A stretch of DNA of 64,000 nt. Source: Gloeophyllum trabeum ATCC 11539. Lineage: Eukaryota > Basidiomycota > Agaricomycetes > Gloeophyllales > Gloeophyllaceae. Below, one piece after another: positions 1 to 9,621 of this stretch; the first letter of the stretch is position 1; every line of letters begins with the position of its first letter. The stretch is from the NCBI RefSeq assembly GCF_000344685.1, contig NW_006920413.1, forward strand, positions 1,739,717 through 1,803,716. The letters are read 5' to 3'. The position numbers were made by a program, and so were the translations under genes. The notes beneath the pieces are model-generated. The model saw only the letters and a list, made by a program, of their open reading frames with translations, was not told the origin of the DNA and did no database searches.

Positions 1-254
1 GCGGATTCAGAAGCGCGCCACGTGGGGACGGGGGCCAGTAGGAAGCCGAGTCCGGGCTTGCTGCCTCTAGCTTGCGTTGATTGGCTCGGGGTTACTTAGG
101 CAGCCTCTTATGCTACCACCAGCGGATAGCAGTATTCCACCAGCTTTATATTCCGCGCACGCATTAGATTATATTACACGCCCCGTCATTCCATTAGTAT
201 CACAATGCCCTGTTCAGTAGCTAGCAGTCCATGTCGTAAAGTGCACAAAGCTCA

Positions 255-1215
255 TTATGCCAGTACCACAAACGCAGAGAAGAGCGCCACGAGCGCCGAC
301 GCCGCAACGCCCCACGCGCCCGTGGACAGCAAGCCCCGCGCACCACTATTCTTCGACGCGTCGGTCGCGGACGCCGTCGACGCAATCTCGACGATACCCG
401 CCGGCGTCGCGCCATCTACCCAAAAGTCAACACCCAGCTCCGCTCCACTTTCCACGCGCATGAACACGCACCAGTAAACCCCGCCCCGCACTGGCTCTGC
501 AGCACCGCGCCGGCCGCGGCCGCGTACTGCGGGAAGCTCTTGTCGACGAGGTTGTACGCCTGCTTGACGCAAGCCGAGCAGGTGACGTTCTGCGGGAGGC
601 CCGTGAGCCCCTGGTCGGTGAGCTGCACGCCCATGGCGACCTGCACGAGCTTGGCGACGGTGAGCGGGCCGACGCTCGCCTGGAGGGAGGTCAGGAGCTC
701 CGTCGCGCAGAACGCGTTGCCATCACTCTGACTAATTACGCCCATCCGGCATGAGCCAACTCCCACACAAACCAAAAGCGAGGCTTACTCCTGCAGACAC
801 GCCACCTGGCGCGCGGTGGGGTACGCGAGCTGGACGACGGGCGTGACGAGGGCGAGCGCGCCCCCGCTCGTGCCCAGCGCGTGTGCCTCCAGATCGGCCT
901 GGCACCCCTGCGTGACGTTCGCGACGGCGGCGGAGACGACGTCGTTGGTGCACGCCGGCTGGGCGCACATGCCCTGCAGCCACTGGTTGACGGGGCCGAC
1001 GATGGACTGGCTGGAGGAGGAGGCGAGCGGGAGGAGGGCCTGGGCGTTGAGGCAGGCGAATTCGGGGGCGGCGACGAGCGTGGTGAGGGTGGCGATGCAG
1101 CTCGAGGAGAGGGATCTTTGGGGGGTTGGTTGGGTGGGGGAGGGAAAGGCGATGGGACTTACTGCGCGGATGCATATGCAGCACCGAGGACAACGGCCAA
1201 TGCGGTATATTTCAT
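255..1215 (-). CDS. Secreted, probably GPI-anchored protein of unknown function
   Basis: Four exons join in frame: 1215-1163, 1100-789, 731-472 and 415-255, giving 261 aa. The start is chosen because it opens a clear signal peptide (MKYTALAVVLGAAYASA). The mature part is cysteine-containing and rich in Ala, Val and Ser, without a catalytic motif I recognise. The C terminus is a Ser/Gly/Ala stretch followed by a hydrophobic tail ending in FSAFVVLA, which has the form of a GPI-attachment signal. The protein is therefore expected at the plasma membrane or cell wall. It resembles small cysteine-containing secreted proteins common in basidiomycetes; I cannot assign a biochemical role. It is divergent from the gene starting at 1827. 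Confidence 0.7.
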
Positions 1216-1367
1216 GAGTGGCGAGAAAGATATGAATCTGAGCCAGTCGGTGGATTATAAGAGCGTCCCACACGGTGATCCTGCACCGGGACAGAGAAAA
1301 GCAAGGGAGAGAATGAATGAAGGGAATGAGGAAAGGCTGTGGACGAGTAGGTGCAAGACCCGCCGAG

Positions 1368-1375
1368 TATAAATA
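1368..1375 (-). promoter_or_regulatory. Possible TATA element of the secreted-protein gene
   Basis: TATAAATA on the plus strand, reading TATTTATA on the minus strand, lies about 150 bases upstream of the start at 1215. It is the only clear TATA-like sequence on that side of the 611-base divergent intergenic region (1216-1826). The motif is near-symmetric, so its direction is uncertain. Confidence 0.3.
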
Positions 1376-1826
1376 CCCTTGGCGAAAGGCGGTGTGCGCA
1401 TGCAACGCGCGGTTGCTATCGTCTGCACAATTGCAAGTATAGAACGTACAGCAAGGACGAGGCTTTTGGCCCGACTGGTGTTCATCAGCGCAGTGATGTC
1501 CCGCTGCACAATCTCTCTGACAACAACGCCTATCCCCACCCCTTCACGGTTCTCATCCATTATTCACAAACCCAGCAAACGTCATGTCACCCGTCCCGCG
1601 AATTACCACAGCAGATACACTCTACTGAACTCAGAAGGCGTCCACTCGCAGGCAATCTGCACTCGGATCTTCTCGAAGCCCCTCCCGACGTGCGCTAAAC
1701 CACCACGGACAATCCCTGCCCTCTCACTCAAGCCCATTCAGGCAATGCCATTGCCGCTTCTGCTTGGAGCGGGGCGCATATAGCCTGCCCCGCGCGCTCT
1801 TCCCTTTTCATCTCCTTCGACCTCGA

Positions 1827-3302
1827 ATGTCCGCGACGACGAGCAGCACAGACTGGGTCGCCCGCGTCGTCGACGTCGACTGCAACCGCTCCCTCCACGA
1901 AATCCGCGTCCTCTTCTCCCAGTGTGGCGAAATGTGCGCTCCCCTCCCCGTACCGCGCACATGCATATACTGACCCCGCCGCCCCGCAGCCGCGGCATCC
2001 ACCCCTGGCGGAGCGACAAGTCCCCGCAGCAGCACTTCTTCGTCGAGTTCGCCCACGCGTCCGGCGTCGCGCGCGCGCGCGCCCTGGGCAAGCTGCACCA
2101 CCACCTCAGCGTGCACGCGCTCGCGATGGTGCCCCAGCTCGTCGAGCGCTGCCGGCGCGTCCTGGATCGCGGGGCGGGCGCGGGCGCTTCGAGGCAGGCT
2201 TCGCCCTCTTCGCGGGAGTCGTCGGTGGGGCCGGTGAGGAGGCGTACAAGGAGGGGCGGGGGGAGGGGGAGGAATAGCGTGGGGTATTTGGGTGCTAGGG
2301 AGGAGATGAGCAGGGCTGGGCAGGAGAGCGTGGAAGGGTGGGGGGACTCTCCACCGCCGTTCTCGTCTAACGCGTTCAGGGCTGCTCCGAACGTCGACCT
2401 CGCGGAGCCGGAGGACAACGCGGGTCGGGCGCAGCTGGATATCCCTTCTTCGTCATTAACAGCTTTGTTGTCTTCTCTATCTCCGCAAGCGCTCCTCGCG
2501 TCGCCGCCACCCATCCCCGTCCATCTGGATCCCCCCTCAGTTTCAGCTTCCCTTCCATCCTGCTCCAATGCGCATATCGTCCTGACCATCTGCGGGGAAC
2601 GCATCAGCCTGGACCTTGACTCGCTCGGCGACGACCCGCAGCCCGTGATCGCGCTCCTTCAGACGGCGCAGTGCGGACGGGAGGCCTGGATGGTGGCCGG
2701 CGGGCACTACCGCATGCGCGGGAGGCCGCGCGCGGCGCTGGCGGTTGTGGCTGCCATGGTGGACGGTGAGTGTGCGTCGAATACGTGACTGGGTGTTTCT
2801 GATGTGAGGTGCAGTGCTCACGGCGGCGGGTGTGAGTGAGCGGGAGATGAGGCCGGCGTGGGTGTTGATGGCGGGGTGTCATCGGGATTTGGCGCGCGCG
2901 GGAGGGGGGGAGGGGGAGGGGCATAAGGGGGAGGCGGTGAGGTTGTTGCAGAGGGTGTATGGGAGGGATGTGCCGTGTCTGGACTCGGCGGTATCACTGG
3001 GTGCAGGCGCGGGTGGCGTAGCTTCAGGTACTGCCGTTGTCCCTCCATCCCCACAAAGAGAACGCGAGGCGGGCCGCGTGCGCATCCTCGAGCGCGAGGT
3101 CGAGAGTCTGCGCGCGCGGCTCGACGAGGCGGGACGGAAGGAGGAGGGCGACAGGAAGCGCAGGCGGGAGAGGGAGCGCGAGGTGGAGGCGGTGAGGGGG
3201 GAGCTGGAGGAGGCGCGCAGGCGGGAGGGGGAGAGGAGGGTGGCAGAGGCGGGGGTGTTGGAGGAGCTGGAGGGCGTGTTGAGGCGGGCGAGGAGGGGGT
3301 GA
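1827..3302 (+). CDS. Unrecognised protein with C-terminal coiled coil
   Basis: Three exons join in frame: 1827-1933, 1990-2765 and 2815-3302, giving 456 aa. The first 95 residues form the best folded part (start MSATTSSTDWVARVVDVDC, then an FVEFAHAS segment). The middle is Arg/Gly/Ser/Pro-rich and looks disordered. A short ordered block follows around HIVLTICGERISLDLDSLG. The last 110 residues are a highly charged Arg/Glu heptad-like coiled coil starting near VRILEREVESLRARL. I do not recognise a family. Its 3' flank from about 3310 is also present, diverged, at about 8050, so the duplication to the right begins just past this gene. Confidence 0.65.
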
Positions 3303-3673
3303 GGGCGGTTTGGTCGCGCGGGATTTGCATTTTTCTGTCCTTGTGCTCGGTTCGCTCGTTGCATGTTTCGTGTGGTTTGCTGCATTTGATACCCCTACCA
3401 AGTCGCATTTTCTGACACTCTGCATTGTGGACTTTTCGCGTATGTTTGCTGTAATCAGACTACATAATGTGTTGTAATGTGGATCCGTGTGTTGTGTTGT
3501 AATCAGCTGCGTATGATGGGCTGTACCTGTCCGCGCACTGCGCCACAGCCACCGAATACCGAGCGTCGATCGTGAGAGTCGGGGTTTACTCTATTTCCCG
3601 GACGCGTCGCGTGTTTTCAATTTTGAAGTCGACTCGTTCGGCCAACGCTGATGTGACTTGAACGCGTATACGC

Positions 3674-4234
3674 ATGCCTCCCCAGACGGACGCTGCGCTG
3701 CCCGTTAGGCTGGCGGACTTGGGGGACGAGATGGTGGGGCGGAAAGTGAGGGTTGCGGGACGGTGCGTTTCTTCCGGCTTCCCTCCACTCTTCCTTGCAC
3801 TTGCACTTTACCTTGGATTGCGGGCTGACACTGACACTGGGCTGCGATAGGGTTCTGACTTACGACGCGGCGGCTGCGCGCATCGTGCTCGCGGAGGGGC
3901 GGGCCGCGCTGGTGGTCGACGTGAGCGTTTGTCTCGACCCGTCCCGGCGCCAGGGGTGGGCGCGGGCCGGGAAGGAGGTCGTCATGGTTCTTGGGTACTT
4001 TGAGCGCGTTGAGGTGGATTTTTTCTGTTCGCGTTTTCGTTTGCGGTGGTTGACTGGGGTGTGCTGTTGTAGGGGGATGGCGTGGGGGGTGGGCAGGGCA
4101 GGGTGCTCAGGGCTGTGTTGGTCGTCGAGGCGCCGGATTTGGATTTGGGGCTCTGGGGGAGGGCGGTTGGGGGCCTGAGGGAGGCGGGGGAAGAGCGGGA
4201 GGGCGAGGGTGTCTGGGGAGTCGGGTCGGGTTGA
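3674..4234 (+). CDS. TEN1: CST telomere-capping complex subunit Ten1-like OB-fold protein
   Basis: Three exons, 3674-3762, 3851-4013 and 4073-4234, join in frame to give 137 aa, the usual size for Ten1. Ten1 binds Stn1 in the CST complex, which protects telomeric single-stranded DNA and helps lagging-strand fill-in. Visible family features, in order, are a conserved G-K-V-R strand leading into RVLTYD, the VVDVSVCLDP strand, the WARAGKEVVMVLGYFERVE block, and the final LRAVLVVEAPDLDL strand. The C-terminal 25 residues are Gly/Glu-rich and may be disordered. The identification rests on motif order and length, not on a search. A decayed second copy lies at 8423. Both are part of a tandem duplication. 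Confidence 0.72.
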
Positions 4235-5078
4235 GGGTTTGATGGGAGGTTTGCGCCCCTCGAGGATTTGCGAAATGGGAGGATACTTGGATGTGGGCTG
4301 GGATGGGAGGCGCGAATATAGCAGGAGGGAATAGGAAGGAGCCGCTCGGAGTTTGCGGAGAGCAAGTCCGTTGTCTTGCGTTGAGCAGGAGTGACAGATG
4401 GGACGGCGTTACTCGCCGACCTCGACATTCGCAGCATTCTAGCTAGGATCGTGCAGCTAGCACTTTTTCTTCACCCACCCTTATCCTCCCTTTACAGGTT
4501 TACATTATTATCAGGTTACTAAACACACCATGCTCCGTCAGCTGTCTATCCACATATTGTACAGTGCCCTCGCAGAGCGATCAGGTTGGTCGCCATCCTC
4601 CCCATCGCCCGCGCCCAGGAGCGGGATGGCTGAAGCGAGAATGCACGAACAATTTCTTTCGTGCAATGTCTCAGATACTATTCATTCAGCGCCGGACTAG
4701 CGCACTATACACAAAGAAAGAGAGGGGCGGGTGAAGGTTCCTGTCCTCCAGTGGCGAAACAGCGCTCGCAGTCCTTTCATGCTGCCTCCGCCGTCCTTAC
4801 TTTCATCGCCGGGAGTAGTGACGAGCAGCCGGCGCGCCGGCACCGACGACGCGGATCGGACATCTTGATCAGATCGATTGGCGCGTCGCGTCGCGTCGCG
4901 TCGTCGATCTGCCTCCGTCGCCGTCCACAACCACCCACAACCCGCGCCCGCCCACGACGCGCGCGCGCCTCCGCGCCCACCGTCCCGCGCAACGCCGCCG
5001 CAAATTACAGCAGCATCGAACCAGAATGATGAACGATGCGTGAACCGCTCCCATCGATAGCGGTTGCTAAGCAGATAT
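4235..5078. other. Intergenic spacer of duplication copy 1
   Basis: No gene is supported here. The stretch is GC-rich; open frames on both strands are compositional. At 4876-4905 there are several tandem GCGTC units, one fewer in copy 2 at 9139. The block from about 4670 is recognisably the same as 8930 onward. Confidence 0.5.
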
Positions 5079-5265
5079 CGCGGACAAAGGGGCGGGCAGC
5101 GCTTTGACGCCACGTGGGCTGACGCCGTCTGATTGCCTGATTAGGCATAGACAGGCTTCGACGCTTTGGCCGGGCTGCTGCATTTAAGCCCATCCCCTCG
5201 CCACCAGCTGCTGTACACTCCCCCCACGCCCGCGCTGCGTCCCTTTGTACATTCCTACGCGTACA
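5079..5265 (+). promoter_or_regulatory. Conserved promoter block of lysine-rich gene, copy 1
   Basis: This block is nearly identical to 9317-9500 although flanking sequence has diverged. It contains the palindromic E-box CACGTG at 5111-5116, an ATTAGGCATAGACAGGC segment, and ATTTAAG at 5182-5188, which could serve as the TATA element. A C-rich tract with CACTCCCCCCACGCCCGC follows, as is typical just upstream of fungal transcription starts. The start codon lies about 225 bases after ATTTAAG. Confidence 0.5.
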
Positions 5266-5406
5266 TACTATTCCTCTACGCGACCGACGCGACATCTGCA
5301 TTGCTATTGCCTATTCACGGGACGCTGCACGGATCCTAGCCACAATACGCGTTTTGCGACAACTCGACGAATTTACGACAGAAAATTCGAGATCCTGCCT
5401 TACAAC

Positions 5407-7479
5407 ATGGAGGTTTACAAACTACTTGCTATGGCTGCTGAGCAGCTATCCGTGGAAGAGGACGCGCGCAGCCTGTGCGCGCTTTCCTCTGCTCGCGTCG
5501 CGCCCTACATCCCGGCTCCGCCCCCGCCCGCCCCCAACACCACCTTCTCGACTCTGCAGTCTGACAGCGAGAAAATGAAGGCTCTTGCAGTGGCTGCAGA
5601 GCAGCTGCTGGACGAGCGGGCCGCGATGCTGCGCTACGCCGTTTCTGCTCTCCCGCGCGGGCAACGTGACCAGCGGGCAACCACTCCCCCGTCTGCGCCC
5701 GCCTCCTCTACCACGCAGCCCCCAGCTCCCATCCCTACCACGCAGCCGCCGACGCCCGCCCCGGCTCGCGTTCCCGCTGTCAGGCGCGACATGGCACGCG
5801 CGCAGACGTCCTCGCACGACGCCCGCGGCCTCCCGCCCCCGCGCCCCGAGCGCCCCGACAGCGCGCCCGGCGTCGACGTCTACGGAAAGCGCACGCGAGA
5901 CCACCCGGAGGTGCTCGCCTGGCTCGACGCGGTCGACAAGTTGGCGGAGGAGGCAGAGGGCGAGGCGAAGGAGGGGCACCTCTACCCGCAGGACTTGATT
6001 GAGCGCGCGCCGCCGCCGCCAGCGGACTCGGGTTTGTTCACTCTGTGCGCGCTGCGCGCGGCAGAGAAGCGCCGCAGGCTGCCCTACTGGGTGCTGTTCA
6101 ACATCGACAGGCGGGACGACACGCTTGACCGCATCAAACGCGAGCTCGGTGAGCACATACATACATAGTTAATATACCCCGAGTTGACGGTGACGCGTGC
6201 AGACAGTTGGCCCAAGACGATAGTGGTGACAAGCTTCTTCGACACGCCCGGGCATATACTCACGTGGGTCCACCATCGGAAGGAGCAGCACGACGTGCTC
6301 GACAGGGCGCAGAGAGACTTTACACACCTTGTGCCAGCGTGGTGGCATACGAGGACTCCGAAGACGCGCAGCAGGGAGAACAAGCGGAAGGCGGACGGGG
6401 CGGAAGGTACAGGGATTCAGCCCCCGAAGAAGAGGAGGCGCCCGGCGAAGCTGACGATGAAGAAGGGGACGAGAAAGGCCAAGGCAAAGCCCGTGCAGGG
6501 GGAGGAGAAAGAGCAGGGGGAGCAGGAGCAGGACGTAGACGTAGAGACGGAGTCGGCCGTGCTGATGCCGCCGCCGCCACCCCCGGCTCCTGGCAGGGTC
6601 GTGCTGCGCTTGCCTGCGCGTTCCTCTGCACCCACCGCTGCACCTGCTGCCGTCCTTGCAGCTACCCCCGCTGCCGTCCCTGTTCCCGCCGCTGCGAAGC
6701 CCAAGCCCACTCCCACCTCTGCGAAGCCCAAGCCCACTCCCGCCGCTACGAAGTCCAAGCCCACTCCCGCCGCTACGACCGCTAAACCCAAGCCTTCCCC
6801 CAAGAAACCCAAGACTACAAGAGCTGAGGCACCCAAGCCGACCGCAGCGCCCAAGCGCCAGAGCAAGCGCATCCAAGCAGCCAGCGACGTCGAGCTCGAC
6901 GCGGCGCGCTTCGCGAGCGAGATCACCTTGTTCACGTCGAAGTCGAGCACACTCGTGAACAGCATGCCGCCTGATTTGAAGAGGGTGGTGGAGGGGGTTA
7001 GGACGCCCGAGCCGGAGAAGCTGGAGGCTATCGAAGAGGAGGGGGAGGAAGAGGAGGAGGAGGAGGTCGCGCCTGAGCCTGAGCCTGAGACCAAAACCAA
7101 GAACGCGCGCAAGCCCAAGGGGAAGAAGAACGCGAAGGGGAAGGGAAAGGCCAAGGCGCCCCCCGTCGAGCCGGACGCGACGGAGGACGAACCCGACCTC
7201 CCCAAGCTCCCGAGCGGGCTGGAGAAGGCGGAGACGGTGAAATCCTGGACGGAGGAGGTCGCTGCTTCCGAGGCTGACGCGGTGGAGGAAGCTCAAGTTG
7301 AGGAGGAGATCAACGTTGTGGAGGAGGTGCCTGTGCCTGACACCACTGCCAGGGCCGGATCACGCGCGGCGCGTGCGCGGCGGCCGACACAGAAGGCGCG
7401 TGAGGCGGCGGCGAAGGCTTCGAAGAGCAAGGCGAAGAGCTCGAGGACGAAGAAGGCCTCCGCTGGTGTTGAGGTGTAA
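5407..7479 (+). CDS. Lysine- and proline-rich probable nuclear protein, paralogue 1
   Basis: Two exons, 5407-6148 and 6203-7479, give 672 aa. The frame is open further upstream, but the Met at 5407 (ACAACATGG context) is shared with the paralogue at 9622. Exon 1 begins MEVYKLLAMAAEQL, has a Pro/Thr-rich linker, and ends in a compact segment (HPEVLAWLDAVDKL to YWVLFNIDRRDDTLDRI) that looks folded. Exon 2 has a strong basic cluster, PKKRRRPAKLTMKKG, likely a nuclear localisation signal. After it come Ala/Pro/Lys repeats resembling histone H1 tails, an acidic Glu run, and a Lys/Ala-rich end. I recognise no family. Its composition would suit a chromatin-associated protein, but that is inference. 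Confidence 0.65.
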
Positions 7480-8422
7480 TAAGTGAACGGGTGCGGGGTT
7501 TAATTGCTATGCTTATCCTTCTATCTATCTCTATCTCTATTCCTATCTATCTCTGGGTCTCGGATTTTTGTCACTGGCATCACTATCACAGGAATGTGCT
7601 CTACTCACCGCGTGGTTGTTGTTGTTGTAGGAGGGATGGTATCTGTATTCTGTCTCGTCTCGTCTCGTCTCGTCTCGTCTCGTTTCTTTTCTCTGTCTCT
7701 TTCTCTTGCATCTTGTCCGGAGTAATAGTGTAGAGTAGTTTAGCATTGGGCATAGTCCTAGATCAGTTGTTTGGGTCTGAAGTTGTAGAACGTTGATGAA
7801 ATATATAGTAGCTTCTGTGTCTCGCAATATCTTAGCTGGAGTAAGGCTGAGGAGGATCGACGCGTCTGAAGCGTGAGGAGGACAAGGCACGTGAAATGTG
7901 ACTGCTCGCGTCCGTCACGCACGTATGGTGACTCAACCTGATTCCCGGCACCCATCTGCTGGTCCTTCCCTCTCCCATTCAACATCGCTTGAGCAATTAC
8001 GGCTACGCTAATCTCCTTAAGATTTTGCTCACGATACAGGCTGATTTATTTTCTCTCCGGTTTCGTTTGCATTCGTACCCGGTTTACTCTTCACATCCGT
8101 TTCCCGTCTGCTTTGATGCATTGTAATACCTCGAAGCCGCATTTGCTGACCGTCTCCATCACGTACTGTCCTATATTATTGCCGTAATTAGGCTACATAA
8201 ACGTCTTGCAGTGCTCGTGGATGAGTGCGTTGTGATAGGATGCCGTATCATAATGGAGGGCTTCACAGCCACCGAATACCGAGTGTCGGTTAATACTTTA
8301 TTCCCCGGGCAACCCGACGCGGTTTTGAACTTCGAGTCGACTCAGATTCAACTTTGCTCTAGTTGCGCAGACTTAGAGATGAAGAGTCGTGCGGTGCTGC
8401 TCAATGCAAGGCATTTACATGT
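7480..8422. other. 3' flank of paralogue 1 and duplication junction
   Basis: No gene is supported. From 7480 to about 7835 the sequence is almost identical to 11709-12040, including pyrimidine-rich TATC repeats. Around 7930-8045 the junction between copies falls. From about 8050 the sequence resembles the region after 3310. Confidence 0.5.
7653..7682 (+). repeat. (TCTCG)6 microsatellite
   Basis: Six perfect TCTCG units lie in the 3' flank of paralogue 1. The matching site in copy 2, near 11884, has a single unit, so the array expanded or contracted after duplication. Confidence 0.9.
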
Positions 8423-8741
8423 ATGACTTCCCAGATAGATACTGCACTGCCTGTCGGGCTGGCGGATCTAAGCCATGAGATGGTGTGTTTTCTCCATTGA
8501 CCCTTCTCCTTATGCCTTCCTCCACTTCACCTGGGACTCGCAATAGAGTGTACCTGCTGTGGTAATTACCACAGAATGCTATTCATGGAATAGTGTGATT
8601 CTATTCCAAAAGTGATGCATAACTCCAATTGTGGGGCATCATCCTATTCCTGAAATTCTGTGGTAATTAACACAGCAGAAACACTCTCATTACGGTCTCA
8701 TCCGTGCACTGGGCTGTAACAGTGCCCTGACATACGTGATG
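8423..8741 (+). pseudogene. Decayed Ten1 copy
   Basis: The ATG at 8423 opens MTSQIDTALPVGLADLSHEM, matching the first 20 residues of the Ten1-like protein at 3674. The last 26 bases of the exon are deleted, so translation runs into the former intron and stops within a few codons. The intron can be followed on either side of an inserted MITE. The start of exon 2 (GGTTCTGACTTACGA in copy 1) is seen as TGCCCTGACATACGTGA near 8725. Nothing similar to the rest of Ten1 remains. It is a clear relic without coding capacity. Confidence 0.8.
8545..8687. mobile_element. 143-bp MITE inside the Ten1 relic
   Basis: The ends form an inverted repeat of about 33 bases: AGAGTGTACCTGCTGTGG... on the left, and AGAGTGTTTCTGCTGTGT... 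when the right end is read on the minus strand, both continuing TAATTACCACAGAAT. Three mismatches separate the arms. There is no coding capacity. It splits sequence that is continuous in copy 1 (intron 1 of Ten1), which defines the insertion independently. A target-site duplication is not certain; TA at 8544-8545 and 8691-8692 is possible but not flush with the repeats. Confidence 0.75.
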
Positions 8742-9316
8742 TAAGCACCAGGTGCATCATGTTATGTTGCTCTTATCTATGCTTTGGGAGTTATTGACTG
8801 AAATACACTCTATCAAGGATTGCTGGGGAAAGCAGTACTGGAAGGGCTAAGAGGCATGAGCATTAGAGAGGGGTGAGTATGGTGGGATGTGGGATGGGCA
8901 GTGAATGAGTCCCTTTCGTGCCATTTAGACACCCTTTCATGCAGTGCCCGACTAGTGCTATGCACAAAGAGTCGACACGCATGCGAAGGTTTCCTTGGTC
9001 CAGCATCCAATGTCCAGATACGCGAGACAGGGCTTGCAGTCCTTTCATGCTGCCTCCACCGCCCTTGGAGTTGCTTTCATCGCTGGCGAGAAGTGCCGGG
9101 GCGCCGGGACCGACAGCCAGATCTTGATAAGATCGATTTGCGCGTCGCGTCGCGTCGTCGATCTGCCTCCGTCGTGGTCAACAACCACCCACAACAGCGC
9201 CTCGCGCACCCGCGCCCATTGTCTCGTGCGACGGCGCCGCGAAATACGGCAGCTTCAGGCAATACTCTGGATGATTGAATCCTGAATCGCTCCCATCGAT
9301 AAGAGCGGTTGCTACG
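8742..9316. other. Intergenic spacer of duplication copy 2
   Basis: No gene is supported. The first 80 bases have no visible counterpart in copy 1. From about 8830 the stretch resembles 4590 onward, including TTTCGTGC (8917) and AGTCCTTTCATGCTGCCTCC (9040). Confidence 0.45.
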
Positions 9317-9500
9317 GCGGACAAAGGGGCGGGCAGCGCTTTGATCCCACGTGGACGAAGGCCCGATTAGGCATAGACAGGCTTCGACGCTTTGGCCGGG
9401 CTCCTGCATTTAAGTCTATCCCCTCGCCACCAGCTGCTGTGCACTCCCCCCACGCCCGCGCTGCGTCTCTTTGTACATTCCTACGCGTACATACTATCCC
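9317..9500 (+). promoter_or_regulatory. Conserved promoter block of lysine-rich gene, copy 2
   Basis: Counterpart of 5079-5265. It keeps the E-box CACGTG at 9348-9353, the ATTAGGCATAGACAGGC segment, ATTTAAG at 9408-9414, and the C-rich tract. A deletion of about 14 bases between the E-box and ATTAGGC relative to copy 1 changes their spacing. The start codon is about 214 bases after ATTTAAG. Confidence 0.5.
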
Positions 9501-9621
9501 GCCACGCGACCGACGCGACATCCGTCTATTGACGGGAAGCTGTACAAAACCTAGCCACAGTACGCGCTTTGCGACAACTCGACAGATTTGCGACAGGAAA
9601 TCCGACATTTCGTGTTATAAC

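Larger units (their letters stand above)
3310..7926. repeat. Tandem segmental duplication, copy 1
   Basis: This segment and 8050-12137 are in the same order and direction: 3' flank of the upstream gene, a Ten1 gene, a GC-rich spacer, a promoter block, a two-exon lysine-rich gene, and its 3' flank. Landmarks shared by both are ACAGCCACCGAATACCGAG (3566 and 8265), AGTCCTTTCATGCTGCCTCC (4768 and 9040), and the run of 3' flank from 7480 matching 11709 onward. Edges are set where I stop seeing similarity and are good to perhaps 50 bases. Confidence 0.85.

Noticed and set aside
2818..3408. Long proline-rich minus-strand frames over the coiled-coil gene
   Set aside because: They are antisense shadows of a GC-rich Arg/Glu coding region with no motif or splice pattern of their own.
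6169..7296. 375-codon minus-strand frame over paralogue 1
   Set aside because: Leu/Arg/Gly-rich composition expected from the complement of Lys/Ala/Pro codons; the plus-strand frame is kept in both copies.
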